From: CAYRWR01 sp964428015
GTDB lineage: Bacteria > Spirochaetota > Brevinematia > Brevinematales > CAYRWR01
DNA: 64,000 bases
Direction: 5' to 3'
NCBI GenBank assembly: GCA_964428015.1
Contig: CAYRWR010000005.1
Location: forward strand, 66,572 to 130,571
The position numbers and the translations under genes are program-made. The notes under the pieces are model-generated. The model was not told the origin of the DNA. It saw only the letters and a program-made list of their open reading frames with translations, and made no database searches. Every line of letters starts with the position of its first letter. The first letter of the stretch is position 1. Positions 16,735 through 24,781 of this stretch are shown piece after piece.

Positions 16735-18169
16735 GCCAATTTCCCGCCCGTTTAGTGATTTTTTCCAGTAAGATACTGGAATAATACCGATCTATTTCGT
16801 CAAAGTGTACATCTGTCATGAACATATCTCCATGTTTTATAGAACCAGATGTCCAGGCAGAGGTTTTAATAGTCTCGTTTTCAAAAGGGTATTCCAGGTA
16901 CAGTAGGATTTTACCGCGCTGGACCCTGTCCACTCCCTCCAGCATAGCTCCTGTATCAGTCAGATTAATCAGAGTACAGAGGAATTCTTTTTTACCCACT
17001 GACAAGGTAGCTTTAATATCCCCAAACACCCTTTCAGAATAGCGCTGATTGAATACGGTCCAGTTTTCAAACCGGGTGGATTCCGAAAACAGGGAAAATA
17101 CCCGGGACAGTACGGGATTCAGTACCGGGGAGAGGTGCCTCATATAGGCTGCAAAAGGAATGGGTTTGAACCCGAAATTCATTTTTTCCCTGAGAGTAGT
17201 GATACCGTTTTCAATGACTCTCACTCCCAGGTCTATGCCCAGGCGAATTGTAGCCAGATAAATATTGAAGATCATAAAAGTGTCCCGGACATAGCGATAG
17301 TCCATACCGGCATAGAGGGCCTGAAACCTGTCTTCATCATGCATGCCTAAAAGAAATCCTATCACTTCCTGGTTTTTTTCAAAAACAATCAGTTTGCTTT
17401 TACCCTGCATCCGGATGCTGATTTCCCGGAAATAGGCCTGGCTAAGTTTTTCACGCTGGTATTCCAGGGCGCGGTCAAAACACTCCTGCCACAGGTGCTG
17501 GAGCCGCGGAGCCAGATGTGCGAAATCGCTCAGTACCCTGATGGTGACATTCTGTTCTGTTAAGGTACGAATATAGCGCCGGACAATATAGCGATGGTGC
17601 CGCTTGAGATCCATCTCATATTGGCTGAAATCAGTCCAATAATTTACCATCTCCGTTCCGGGCAGCATGTCCACTTTGCGGAAGGCCAGGCTGGATAATA
17701 CGGAATGGATGATCTTTTCCTTAATAATAAAATCGCGAAATATCAGAATATTTACCTTTTTGGAACGGGCAAAAGATGTCATTTCCCCCACCAGGAGCCT
17801 GAAGATCTCCCGGTAGTCGGCGCCGTCCTTCCAGTTGACGGTACGTCCCAGGGCGGTGGGAGCCCCACACTCTATCACTCGCATTTTCATAAATCGGGGA
17901 AAGAGGTGTTTCTGGATGAAAAGCGTGATTTTCTTAGCCAGCCCTTTATTGAAAATATCCAGGTCAAAAGAGATATAATAGTAGCTGGCACAACCTCCGG
18001 GATTTTCGCCCTCGTAAAACAGGGTATATTGATATACGCAGTCATTGATCCCGGAAGCTTCCACCGCGGCTAAGTGTTCCCAGCGGGCTATGATATTTTC
18101 CCTTGGGATCAGGGTATTCCACAGACCAGGGTCCACATCGTGGATAGAAGTAAAGTTTCGGGTGGTCAG
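16727..18169 (-). CDS. GNAT-fold acyltransferase (PF04339/FemAB-like) fused to a C-terminal PilZ domain
   Basis: About 480 residues. The N-terminal ~365 residues resemble GNAT/FemAB-like N-acyltransferases: a large helical-beta domain, then the region IVFEKNQEVIGFLLGM, a YAGMDYRYVRD strand-helix and ENGITTLREKMNFGFKP near the active-site end. From ~373 a PilZ domain follows, with RYSER (RxxxR) and NLTDTG (NxTxxG), the two c-di-GMP contact motifs, so acyl transfer may be controlled by c-di-GMP. Start: the first ATG/GTG in frame is GTG 18136, which has no ribosome site. Eleven codons upstream an in-frame CTG (18169) sits six bases after AAGGAG, 39 bp below a good promoter. I take CTG as the likely start. 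First gene of an operon with the histidine kinase and regulator. Confidence 0.75.
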   Translation of the reverse strand: MTTRNFTSIHDVDPGLWNTLIPRENIIARWEHLAAVEASGINDCVYQYTLFYEGENPGGCASYYYISFDLDIFNKGLAKKITLFIQKHLFPRFMKMRVIECGAPTALGRTVNWKDGADYREIFRLLVGEMTSFARSKKVNILIFRDFIIKEKIIHSVLSSLAFRKVDMLPGTEMVNYWTDFSQYEMDLKRHHRYIVRRYIRTLTEQNVTIRVLSDFAHLAPRLQHLWQECFDRALEYQREKLSQAYFREISIRMQGKSKLIVFEKNQEVIGFLLGMHDEDRFQALYAGMDYRYVRDTFMIFNIYLATIRLGIDLGVRVIENGITTLREKMNFGFKPIPFAAYMRHLSPVLNPVLSRVFSLFSESTRFENWTVFNQRYSERVFGDIKATLSVGKKEFLCTLINLTDTGAMLEGVDRVQRGKILLYLEYPFENETIKTSAWTSGSIKHGDMFMTDVHFDEIDRYYSSILLEKITKRAGNWHE

Positions 18170-18207
18170 AAGGGGCTCCTTGTTACCGGTATTATCAGAG
18201 ACGTTAC

Positions 18208-18236
18208 ATCATAGACCGCACTTCCTTCTACGTCAA
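18208..18236 (-). promoter_or_regulatory. Sigma-70-type promoter of the acyltransferase-kinase-regulator operon
   Basis: On the minus strand TTGACG (18236-18231) and TATGAT (18213-18208) are separated by exactly 17 bp. It would start transcription about 30 bases above the proposed CTG start, and it lies back to back with the promoter of the PilZ-SPT operon. Confidence 0.6.
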
Positions 18237-18255
18237 GTAGGGGAAGCGACTTTTC

Positions 18256-18284
18256 TTTACAATATCGGTATCCGGGAGTACAAT
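18256..18284 (+). promoter_or_regulatory. Sigma-70-type promoter of the PilZ-SPT operon
   Basis: TTTACA (18256-18261), 17-bp spacer, TACAAT (18279-18284), 25 bases before the PilZ ATG. With the divergent promoter at 18208-18236 it forms a 77-bp bidirectional control region. Confidence 0.6.
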
Positions 18285-18309
18285 ATTAAAAAACCGGAAG
18301 GGGAAACAC

Positions 18310-18669
18310 ATGAGTGGAAAACCCTTTTTCAGCCGGAAAGAACCCCGTATCAGTCTGGAATTACCTGCTGAATACCAAATCCCGAATGACAACACCCTCC
18401 ATAAAGGGACGCTGATGAGTCTCTCTATAGAAACTCTGGACCTGGAGACAAACCAGGTCATTCATCCCGGCGGTAGACTGACTATCCGTATTTTCCTACC
18501 AGCGGAGTCTCCCATCGATTTAGAAGCTGAAATCCTCAGATGCTTCCCCGATAAACTGGGAAAAGGCTGGAGATTAGGGCTAAGGATCCTGAAAATGGAT
18601 GAAGAGCACAAGGACATATTGACACACTATATTGAATCTCAAGGTTACTACGGTTGGTATTACCGCTAA
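18310..18669 (+). CDS. PilZ-domain protein
   Basis: A 119-residue single-domain cytoplasmic protein. The N-terminus SRKEPRISLELPAEY carries the RxxxR motif of PilZ domains, followed by the expected beta-barrel pattern and a C-terminal helix. The second motif (D/NxSxxG) is poor here (MSLSIETLD), so c-di-GMP binding is uncertain and it may act by contact with another PilZ protein. The ATG follows AAGGGGA. The next gene, an SPT-like enzyme, begins 35 bp after its stop, so the two are probably co-transcribed. It diverges from the acyltransferase-PilZ fusion gene, placing two PilZ domains on the two arms of one locus. Confidence 0.8.
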   Translation: MSGKPFFSRKEPRISLELPAEYQIPNDNTLHKGTLMSLSIETLDLETNQVIHPGGRLTIRIFLPAESPIDLEAEILRCFPDKLGKGWRLGLRILKMDEEHKDILTHYIESQGYYGWYYR

Positions 18670-18704
18670 AAAAACCGGGGGATGAATTACAACGGGGAGA
18701 TTTT

Positions 18705-19958
18705 ATGGATTCCGATAGATATTCACTGGCCGATTTTATTGAATTCAGTGACCCGGATATTTTCGCCAAAACCCGCAAATTCACGGAATATTCCCAAGAC
18801 TATATAAGCAAAGGTTATTTCACCTATTTTCGTCAGAATCTGGGCCAATGCGGCCCCCGGGTAAAAGTATTTGACCGTTTCCGGAATGAAACCCGGGATA
18901 TGATTATGATGGCTTCCAATAACTACCTGGGGCTGGCACAGCATCCGGAGGTCATTGAGGCCGGAGTGGAAGCCATCCGCAAATACGGACCCGGTTCCAA
19001 CGGCTCACCGGTATTATGCGGCTACACCGACCTCCACCGCGAATTGGAGCTCAAACTCGCAGCTATGAAAAACTGTGAAGATGCCCTGGTTTTCCCCGCC
19101 GGGTTTGCTACTAATTTCGGTACCATCACTGCCCTGGCCCGTAAAAACGACTTTATCGCAGCCGACCACCTGGATCATGCCAGTATTTTGGACGGTTGTC
19201 TGGCCTCCGGAGCGGTATTCCGTTCTTTCAGGCACAACGACGCCGCCAGCCTGGATGACATCCTCAAACACTACTCGCCCAAAGTCAACGGAAAACTGGT
19301 GATTGTCGAGGGAGTATACAGCATGGACGGTGATGTGGCTGATCTGCCTGCTATCCTTAAAGTCTGCCGGGAACAAGGGGCTCGCCTCATGGTGGATGAA
19401 GCCCATGCCACCGGTGTTTTGGGAAAGTCCGGCAGGGGGAGTATCGAGCACCACAATCTGGAAGGCCAGGTGGATATCGTGATGGGTACGTTCAGCAAAG
19501 CCATCGGGGTTAACGGCGGCTTTATCTGCTCCACCCGGGAAGTGGTGGACTATCTGAGGTTTTATTCCCGCCCTTATTTTTTCTCTACCGCCTTATCGCC
19601 AGTATTAGCAGGGAGTGTGCTAAAGGTCCTGGAGCTGATAGAAAAAGGCGAGGACCGGCGCACCGCGCTGTGGGAAAATATCAACTACATGCGGAAAAAC
19701 CTGAAGCGTCTGGGCTTCCGGGTGGTGGAAGGCCACTCAGCAATCATTCCGATCCTGATCGGGGACGATATAAAGCTGAGAAAGATGTCGGCGGAAATAC
19801 ATGAGCAGGGGGTATTTTTAAACTCCGTATTTTATCCCGCTGTCCCGAAAAACTCCTCGCGTATACGTATGAGCCTGATGGCCACTCACTCACGTGAAGA
19901 CCTGGACAGTACTCTGTCGGTATTGGAGCAGACCGGAAAAAAATACGGTATTATTTGA
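18705..19958 (+). CDS. Alpha-oxoamine synthase, serine palmitoyltransferase-like (PLP enzyme)
   Basis: A 417-residue class II PLP enzyme of the alpha-oxoamine synthase family (SPT, BioF, Kbl, HemA), which joins an amino acid to an acyl thioester with loss of CO2. The PLP lysine is K265 in GTFSKAIGVNGGF; VDEAHATGVLGKSGRG holds the cofactor Asp and His, and GSNGSPVLCGYTDLH is the usual glycine-rich region. The GTFSK form is typical of serine palmitoyltransferases, while BioF and Kbl usually have GTLGK or GTLAK; no biotin or threonine genes are nearby. Start at 18705 chosen because GGGGAG precedes it; a longer in-frame reading from 18654 would overlap the PilZ gene. The neighbouring GNAT-type acyltransferase fits a sphingolipid pathway, which remains inference. 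Confidence 0.82.
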   Translation: MDSDRYSLADFIEFSDPDIFAKTRKFTEYSQDYISKGYFTYFRQNLGQCGPRVKVFDRFRNETRDMIMMASNNYLGLAQHPEVIEAGVEAIRKYGPGSNGSPVLCGYTDLHRELELKLAAMKNCEDALVFPAGFATNFGTITALARKNDFIAADHLDHASILDGCLASGAVFRSFRHNDAASLDDILKHYSPKVNGKLVIVEGVYSMDGDVADLPAILKVCREQGARLMVDEAHATGVLGKSGRGSIEHHNLEGQVDIVMGTFSKAIGVNGGFICSTREVVDYLRFYSRPYFFSTALSPVLAGSVLKVLELIEKGEDRRTALWENINYMRKNLKRLGFRVVEGHSAIIPILIGDDIKLRKMSAEIHEQGVFLNSVFYPAVPKNSSRIRMSLMATHSREDLDSTLSVLEQTGKKYGII

Positions 19959-19960
19959 AT

Positions 19961-20530
19961 CTAGGTTTTCTTGGGTTCTTCTTCTTCCTGACCCAGCATA
20001 TGTTTGATGGTTTTCAGGATCACTTCTTTTTGAATAGGTTTTAAAAGCAGCGTCATATTGGAAATTTCAAAATCGTAATGCTTGATATCCAGGTCCCACT
20101 CCAGGCCGATCTCCGGGTCCAGGTCATTGGCTGTGATAAAGATGATGGGGACATGAGCATCCAGTTTGCGTATCAGTTTGGACAGGATCATGCCGTTAAA
20201 ATCGGGCAGGCGCAAGTCGGTGATCACAATGTCGGGGAGTATATTCATAAATAATACAATCCCCTCAGCGCCGTTTTTGGCTACATGAACATTGTAGTTT
20301 TCCTTAGCCAGCATGTAGGATACCGTCTGGGTAATGTAGGTCAGGTCATCCACCAGAAGGATACGCGTGACATCAGACATCAGATCTTCTACCCCGGTCT
20401 CAGTGGCTGAGCCGTGGCTAATGCGTTCCAGATGATCCTTTAATTTAGGATCACGGCTGACGGACATGAGGTCATTGAATTTTTTCTGTATAGAATCTCT
20501 TCGTTTCTGGAGTTCGTTTTTATCTCTCAT
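19961..20530 (-). CDS. Receiver-domain protein with N-terminal helical extension
   Basis: A 189-residue response regulator. Residues 1-52 are charged and helical with no known fold; the receiver occupies about 53-185 with the acidic pair VDD, phospho-acceptor D105 in VITDLRLPDF, Thr in IFITAND and Lys in LLKPIQKE. A longer than usual acidic insert lies between the Thr and Lys strands (GLEWDLDIKHYDFEISN). There is no DNA-binding output. It converges with the SPT-like gene, their stop codons only two bases apart, so the two transcripts overlap. Its partner kinase is not evident; the V4R-type kinase nearby is a candidate. Confidence 0.9.
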   Translation of the reverse strand: MRDKNELQKRRDSIQKKFNDLMSVSRDPKLKDHLERISHGSATETGVEDLMSDVTRILLVDDLTYITQTVSYMLAKENYNVHVAKNGAEGIVLFMNILPDIVITDLRLPDFNGMILSKLIRKLDAHVPIIFITANDLDPEIGLEWDLDIKHYDFEISNMTLLLKPIQKEVILKTIKHMLGQEEEEPKKT

Positions 20531-20825
20531 GACAGCCCCCCTGCCTTGAGGTATGATCCGGTCTAGGAAAAAGGTTCACACCCGCCTCGCAACATTTATA
20601 AAGTTTACTGCAGCTATTCTATTACCTTATTCTAGCTCAAAATCACTAATTATTCTAGTTTAATTCCGGTTAAATTACCCGGATTTATATTTATTGTTCC
20701 AGGTACCCGATATACCATCGGCTGAATGTACTGTATTTCTGAATAGTACAGAGACGCCAAATTCCTGCACCCTGCTCACCCTATGCATGAGCAGGTCCCG
20801 GGAATAGTCAGCTCTAAATCATAAT
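20531..20825. other. Intergenic region with an imperfect hairpin
   Basis: No gene is visible. An 8-bp inverted repeat, CCTGCTCA (20771-20778) with TGAGCAGG (20788-20795), sits inside an outer ATTCC/GGAAT pair (20761-20765, 20800-20804). There is no T run, so it is not a standard terminator; an operator or a leader structure for the downstream lipoprotein gene is possible. The remaining ~230 bp are featureless AT-rich sequence. Confidence 0.35.
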
Positions 20826-20854
20826 TTGAAAAACGGGAAATATCAGGATATACT
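20826..20854 (+). promoter_or_regulatory. Sigma-70-type promoter of the SGNH-like lipoprotein gene
   Basis: TTGAAA (20826-20831), 17-bp spacer, TATACT (20849-20854), 28 bases before the ATG. Confidence 0.6.
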
Positions 20855-20882
20855 TTTTTTACATTAAAAAAAGGAAAAGCCG

Positions 20883-21998
20883 ATGAAAATTAAAAAAAGC
20901 ACTCTTGTTTTAGTATTTGCCATTTCTGTTTTTTCCGCCTGCGGACCGGGCACACAGACACAAGACCCGTCCGGCACCGGGCCCTCCCTGGAGATCATTT
21001 ATCCCAACGGTGGGGAAGTGTTTTTTTCCAGCCAGAATACTAACTGTTCTATCCTGTGGGACTCCTATCAGGCCGGGCCGTTTATTAATCTGGATCTGTA
21101 TCTCAATGGGGTGAAGTTGAGGTCCATTGTGTCCAATCAGACCAATACCGGGAATTATACCTGGCAAATTCCTGCAGATCTGACTGCCGGTTTGCGTTAT
21201 CAGATAGGTGTCAGTGAAACAGACGGTGTACTTTCTGACCTCAGCGATATGCAGTTCTGTATTATCGCCTCCAATCAGAGTGATATGGGTACAAATGCCA
21301 GTATTATCTTTCTGCATCATTCCACGGGTGGAGTCATATGGGGCGGGGGAGTTTCCACCTGGATGGCGAACTACAATACCAGCAGCAGCCGAAATTATTC
21401 CATCATAGACCGGGCATATCCCTCAGGCGACCCCTATCCCTGGGATAATTATCCCTATGATTACTGGAATATCTGGATAAATCATGCCGGAAGTTCCCCT
21501 TACCTGGAAGAAGATACACTGGAGATTCTGACCGCGAGCTATGATGTTATCATCTGGAAACACTGTTATCCGGTAGCCAATGTGGGCCCTGATGATATTC
21601 CTGATGTCACCAATTCACAGAGAACCATGACCAATTATTGTCTGCAGTATAATGCCCTGAAGCAGAAGATGCATGATTTCCCCTGGGTACGGTTTATCGT
21701 CTGGACCGGAGCAGCCAATGTAGAAGCAAATTCCACTCAGGCTGAAGCAGAGAGGGCTCAGGCTTTCTGTAACTGGGTAATAAATGTCTGGGATGAACCC
21801 GGTGATAACATCTATATCTGGGACTTTAGGGAGCTGGAAACGGAAGGAGGGCTCTATCTGTTGAACTCTTACGCTGCCAGTCCCACCGATTCCCATCCCG
21901 GGTCTGCATTTGCGGCTACAGTAGCGCCATATTTCGGACAGCGCATCGTGAATGTAATAGAAGGCCTGGGGGACAGCAGCTCTCTGACCGGGCAGTAA
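20883..21998 (+). CDS. Secreted lipoprotein: Kre9/KNH-type beta domain plus SGNH-like hydrolase domain
   Basis: A 371-residue lipoprotein (signal peptide, C20 in VFSACG). Residues ~34-125 fit the Ser-Thr-rich GPI-anchored/Kre9-like beta domain (IIYPNGGEVF, LWDSY, GNYTWQIP). From ~135 the sequence resembles SGNH-fold esterases in layout: block I is IIFLHHSTGG rather than GDS, and the C-terminal DSHPGS gives the expected Asp-x-His pair. The middle holds WTGAANVEAN, which may be the Asn block. It could act on surface or environmental carbohydrate esters; this is inference and the family call is moderate. It has its own promoter and is followed by a non-coding repeat copy. Confidence 0.65.
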   Translation: MKIKKSTLVLVFAISVFSACGPGTQTQDPSGTGPSLEIIYPNGGEVFFSSQNTNCSILWDSYQAGPFINLDLYLNGVKLRSIVSNQTNTGNYTWQIPADLTAGLRYQIGVSETDGVLSDLSDMQFCIIASNQSDMGTNASIIFLHHSTGGVIWGGGVSTWMANYNTSSSRNYSIIDRAYPSGDPYPWDNYPYDYWNIWINHAGSSPYLEEDTLEILTASYDVIIWKHCYPVANVGPDDIPDVTNSQRTMTNYCLQYNALKQKMHDFPWVRFIVWTGAANVEANSTQAEAERAQAFCNWVINVWDEPGDNIYIWDFRELETEGGLYLLNSYAASPTDSHPGSAFAATVAPYFGQRIVNVIEGLGDSSSLTGQ

Positions 21999-22030
21999 GT
22001 CTGAGTCTGAGAAGAATCTACAGCCCCTGA

Positions 22031-22307
22031 CTCACCCGCCACCACAGGAAAAAATCCTGTGCCAGAAAATCTGAGCCTGCCCTGGTCTGATTCTATATAC
22101 CTGACGGGTTAACATGTAACTTCATTCTCTATAAATACTGATTTTTCTGTTTCCCGAGGTACAGGGATTCTGAACTATGACTAGTGTGTGTGCCGGATAA
22201 GTGGTGCCTGTACTAAACCCGGTCGAAGCGTCAAGAAGAAAGTAGGATGGCTTTCAGACAGTTCCGGCAGGAGAAACAAATCAGGACGATTTAAAGATTT
22301 TCTTATC
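22031..22307 (+). repeat. Diverged ~275-bp non-coding repeat, copy A
   Basis: Aligns end to end in the same orientation with 24782-25052. Shared blocks include AAATCTGAGCCTG (22067-22079), GTCTGAT (22085-22091), CTTTCAGA (22251-22258) and AGGACGATTT (22283-22292) followed by a GATTTTCxTATC stretch. It has no long open frame. It begins 32 bp after the stop of the SGNH-like gene and is followed by ~75 bp without features before the TolB-like gene. It may be a mobile non-coding element, a structured RNA or a decayed duplication. Confidence 0.6.
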
Positions 22308-22382
22308 TTATACCTTTAAGACAACTGCCTGTGTTGAAATTGAGGAATTTAGGATACCTTCAAAGCCGGATTTAGATAAATT

Positions 22383-23447
22383 TTACCAGGTTGGGCTGCC
22401 AAAATTCGCACCCGGAGTGTCGGGGGTAGTTGCGATGCGGGTCTTTTGGCTGCCGTTTGGGTTCATTGTATAAATACCGGAAACGGAATCCTCTGTAACC
22501 GGATTGTTATTTTTATCTTTAGGGTAGTGTACATAGACTATTTTTGAGCCATCGGGTGACCAGTCGTAATAAAGTTCAGCACCTGGAGATGAAGTGAGCT
22601 GTGTGACTCCTGAATAATCGGAATTCATGATGAAAATATGGCAATCCAAAGAGGAGGGTCCACGCACAAAAGTAATTTTAGATCCGTTGGGGCACCATTT
22701 GGGATTAAACCCTTCAATACCCGTCTCGATGCGGTTCTTACCATCCGCCTGCATAATACAGAGCATACTTTTGGTTCCATTCCAGTAAGAAAATATAATT
22801 TTTGTTCCATCCGGAGAATAATTCGGATAGTTTTCGGCCCCTGGCATGTGAGTCAGCCGTACTTGATCTGAGCCGTTAGCATTCATCGTGTAAACTTCGG
22901 AGTCACCATCACGGGTACTGATAAAAAGGATTTTTCTTCCATCTGGAGACCAGGTGGGAGAACTGTCCTTTGATTTATCTTTAATAGAAAGTAGATTCAT
23001 ATTCATTCCGTTCAGGTCCATGGTATAAATAGCGCTGTATCCTGTAGGCGGATTACCTTCAGAATATAACCGGGTAAACGCGATTTTTGTACCATCGGGT
23101 GATATACTCGCTTCACCAAAACGTAGAGGACCTTCTGTGTCGGTAGCCTTATGGGCTAAGGATGTCAGCCTGGTTTGCCCGGTCCCATCTGCATTCATAC
23201 TCCATATATCAACCACACCATAGATCCCATTGTTAAAGACTATCTTATTTCCAGAGTATTTCGGGTTTTCTACAGAACAAACACCAGATATATTCAGTTG
23301 CTTTACAGTTTTCAGCTTGTCTATTTTGGTATCATTTTTGTTTATTTCTATTTTTTTCTCGTTTGAGTATTTGGCAGCAAAGAGCTCAGCAGAGATAAAA
23401 ATATCCGCTATCAGGAGTAAAACCAAAACATACAATGTTTTTTTCAT
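22383..23447 (-). CDS. TolB-like WD40/PD40 beta-propeller protein, secreted
   Basis: A 354-residue protein with a signal peptide (about residues 1-23) and no lipobox. From ~55 to the end it consists of six PD40 blades, each with SPDGTKIxF-type motifs and YTMNxxGSxxxRLT strands, as in the propeller of TolB. It lacks the TolB N-terminal domain, and there are no tol-pal genes nearby, so it is a stand-alone periplasmic or surface propeller, probably for protein or glycan contact. The start follows AAGGAG, with a promoter about 40 bp upstream. The last blade ends abruptly at PTW, so the sixth blade may close by strand exchange. Confidence 0.88.
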   Translation of the reverse strand: MKKTLYVLVLLLIADIFISAELFAAKYSNEKKIEINKNDTKIDKLKTVKQLNISGVCSVENPKYSGNKIVFNNGIYGVVDIWSMNADGTGQTRLTSLAHKATDTEGPLRFGEASISPDGTKIAFTRLYSEGNPPTGYSAIYTMDLNGMNMNLLSIKDKSKDSSPTWSPDGRKILFISTRDGDSEVYTMNANGSDQVRLTHMPGAENYPNYSPDGTKIIFSYWNGTKSMLCIMQADGKNRIETGIEGFNPKWCPNGSKITFVRGPSSLDCHIFIMNSDYSGVTQLTSSPGAELYYDWSPDGSKIVYVHYPKDKNNNPVTEDSVSGIYTMNPNGSQKTRIATTPDTPGANFGSPTW

Positions 23448-23486
23448 ATCTGCTCCTTAAAAATAAAATGTTTGCAAGCTGGATCG

Positions 23487-23515
23487 AGTATAGAATATCC
23501 TTATGAAATATACAA
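23487..23515 (-). promoter_or_regulatory. Sigma-70-type promoter of the TolB-like gene
   Basis: Minus strand TTGTAT (23515-23510), 17-bp spacer, TATACT (23492-23487), 39 bases before the ATG. The rest of the 309-bp gap up to 23756 holds a short dyad CTGAC/GTCAG near 23545 and the terminator of the next gene. Confidence 0.55.
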
Positions 23516-23693
23516 CTAATTTTGATAGGAATTTCTGAAATCATCCTGACTTATGTCAGGGTAGAAAGGACCCATTAAAAAAAGGACCCCTTGTATGTAA
23601 CAAAAAAGTTTTGAAACAAAAACCCAGGAATCTGTCTAAAACATATATCATTTTACGCATAAATGTAAAAAAAATAGTTCATCTTTTTTCGTG

Positions 23694-23735
23694 AAAAAAA
23701 AAGCCTGCATACAGCTTTTTGCCATATGCAGGCTT
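23694..23735 (-). terminator. Rho-independent terminator of the small lipoprotein gene
   Basis: An 11-bp perfect stem (23701-23711 with 23725-23735, 13-base loop) followed on the minus strand by a run of T (A run 23694-23702). Confidence 0.85.
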
Positions 23736-23756
23736 TATGTCAATCGACTGTACTGT

Positions 23757-24203
23757 TCAGTTCTTAGTTCCTACAGATGTAACATTGTCATAGACAATGT
23801 TGTTAGTATCTCTCTCATCGGAGACGGTGTAGGTCATATTTAAAGTATTATTACTGTAGGTACCCGAGCCAACTACATAGTAACCATCGGAATCAGGTTG
23901 CTGACGGGCAATAGTAAAAGCGGTACTATTGGTCATATTGCCGATTACATTTCCGGTAAAGACACCCCAGAAATTACTGATCAGGATCTGTGTACTGGAT
24001 GATCCTGTACTGATAGTAATAACAAAACTGGCAGTACCCGAAGCACTCCCATTTTCACTCACTGAATAAGAACCCAGAACGGCGGTATTGTCGAAAGTAC
24101 TGGTATTGCCATTGTTGACAGGGGTTCTTCCTTGCCCCAGGAAATCAAACAGGGAACATCCTGATAAAACCAGAAACAGAGCCAAAACAGTAAATTTCTT
24201 CAT
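23757..24203 (-). CDS. Small lipoprotein, Ser/Thr/Asn-rich
   Basis: A 148-residue lipoprotein with lipobox LVLSGC (C16). The mature part is rich in Ser, Thr, Asn and Gly with alternating hydrophobic strands (GSYSVSENGSASGTASFVI, YYVVGSGTYSNNTLNMTY), suggesting a small lipocalin-like or beta-sandwich domain; I do not recognise a family. The frame is open further upstream, but the ATG at 24203 has GGAGG at the right distance and begins the signal peptide, so it is chosen. It is a single-gene unit with a promoter and a strong terminator. Confidence 0.82.
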   Translation of the reverse strand: MKKFTVLALFLVLSGCSLFDFLGQGRTPVNNGNTSTFDNTAVLGSYSVSENGSASGTASFVITISTGSSSTQILISNFWGVFTGNVIGNMTNSTAFTIARQQPDSDGYYVVGSGTYSNNTLNMTYTVSDERDTNNIVYDNVTSVGTKN

Positions 24204-24264
24204 AAAATCCTCCGAAATAAATTTTGCGGTTTTTGATACTATTTTAATCATAGTAATCATGTAT

Positions 24265-24293
24265 AAATTAAACAGCGAAAGGATTTTTGTCAA
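24265..24293 (-). promoter_or_regulatory. Sigma-70-type promoter of the small lipoprotein gene
   Basis: Minus strand TTGACA (24293-24288), 17-bp spacer, TAATTT (24270-24265). The 5' leader would be about 55 bases. Confidence 0.5.
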
Positions 24294-24329
24294 ATATATC
24301 ATATAAATATAGTATGATATTGGACTTGA

Positions 24330-24671
24330 CCCCTTAAGTGCCACACACTCGGGGTAACCAGGAGAAACCTGAACGGCCAGCTGGGAACAGGTGTGGATGT
24401 AACCACTAATGTATGGGTCCAGGTTTTGACCAACGTACAGGACTATGCACAGGGACTTGAGCATAGTTACGTAATCAGACTGGATGATACATTACGGACC
24501 ACAGGAAGAAATAACTATGGACAATTGGGTAAGGGAGATGAAAACGACACTAATAAATGGACACAGGTCCTTACAGATGTCAAGTGTGTGACTGCAGGCT
24601 CCTATTTTGGCCTGGCAATACGGAATGATGGAACTCTATGGGGCACAGGAAACAACTATCTTGGCATATAA
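24330..24671 (+). pseudogene. RCC1-repeat gene remnant
   Basis: An open frame between TGA 24327 and TAA 24669 encodes about 113 residues with two partial RCC1 blades: NGQLGTGVDVTTNVWVQVL, then GRNNYGQLGKGDENDTNKW and a final TLWGTGNNYLGI. The RCC1 signature (GxNxxGQLGxG ... VxxGxxxSxxIxxDGTLWxxG) is clear, but a complete propeller needs about seven blades, there is no signal peptide, no convincing start or ribosome site, and the frame stops inside the third blade. It is best read as the remains of an exported RCC1 protein gene. It lies between a lipoprotein promoter and repeat copy B. Confidence 0.7.
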
Positions 24672-24781
24672 AGTCTGTGAGGCAGATACTTTGACGCGCA
24701 CGGACCGAGCTAACTCCGGAGACTCCATGGATGGAGAAGAGCCGGAGGAGCATCTCAGGAAGAAGAAACTGCCACCTTTCG

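Noticed and set aside
18654..18704. Longer N-terminus for the SPT-like enzyme
   Set aside because: It would overlap the PilZ gene and has no ribosome site, whereas ATG 18705 has GGGGAG at proper distance.
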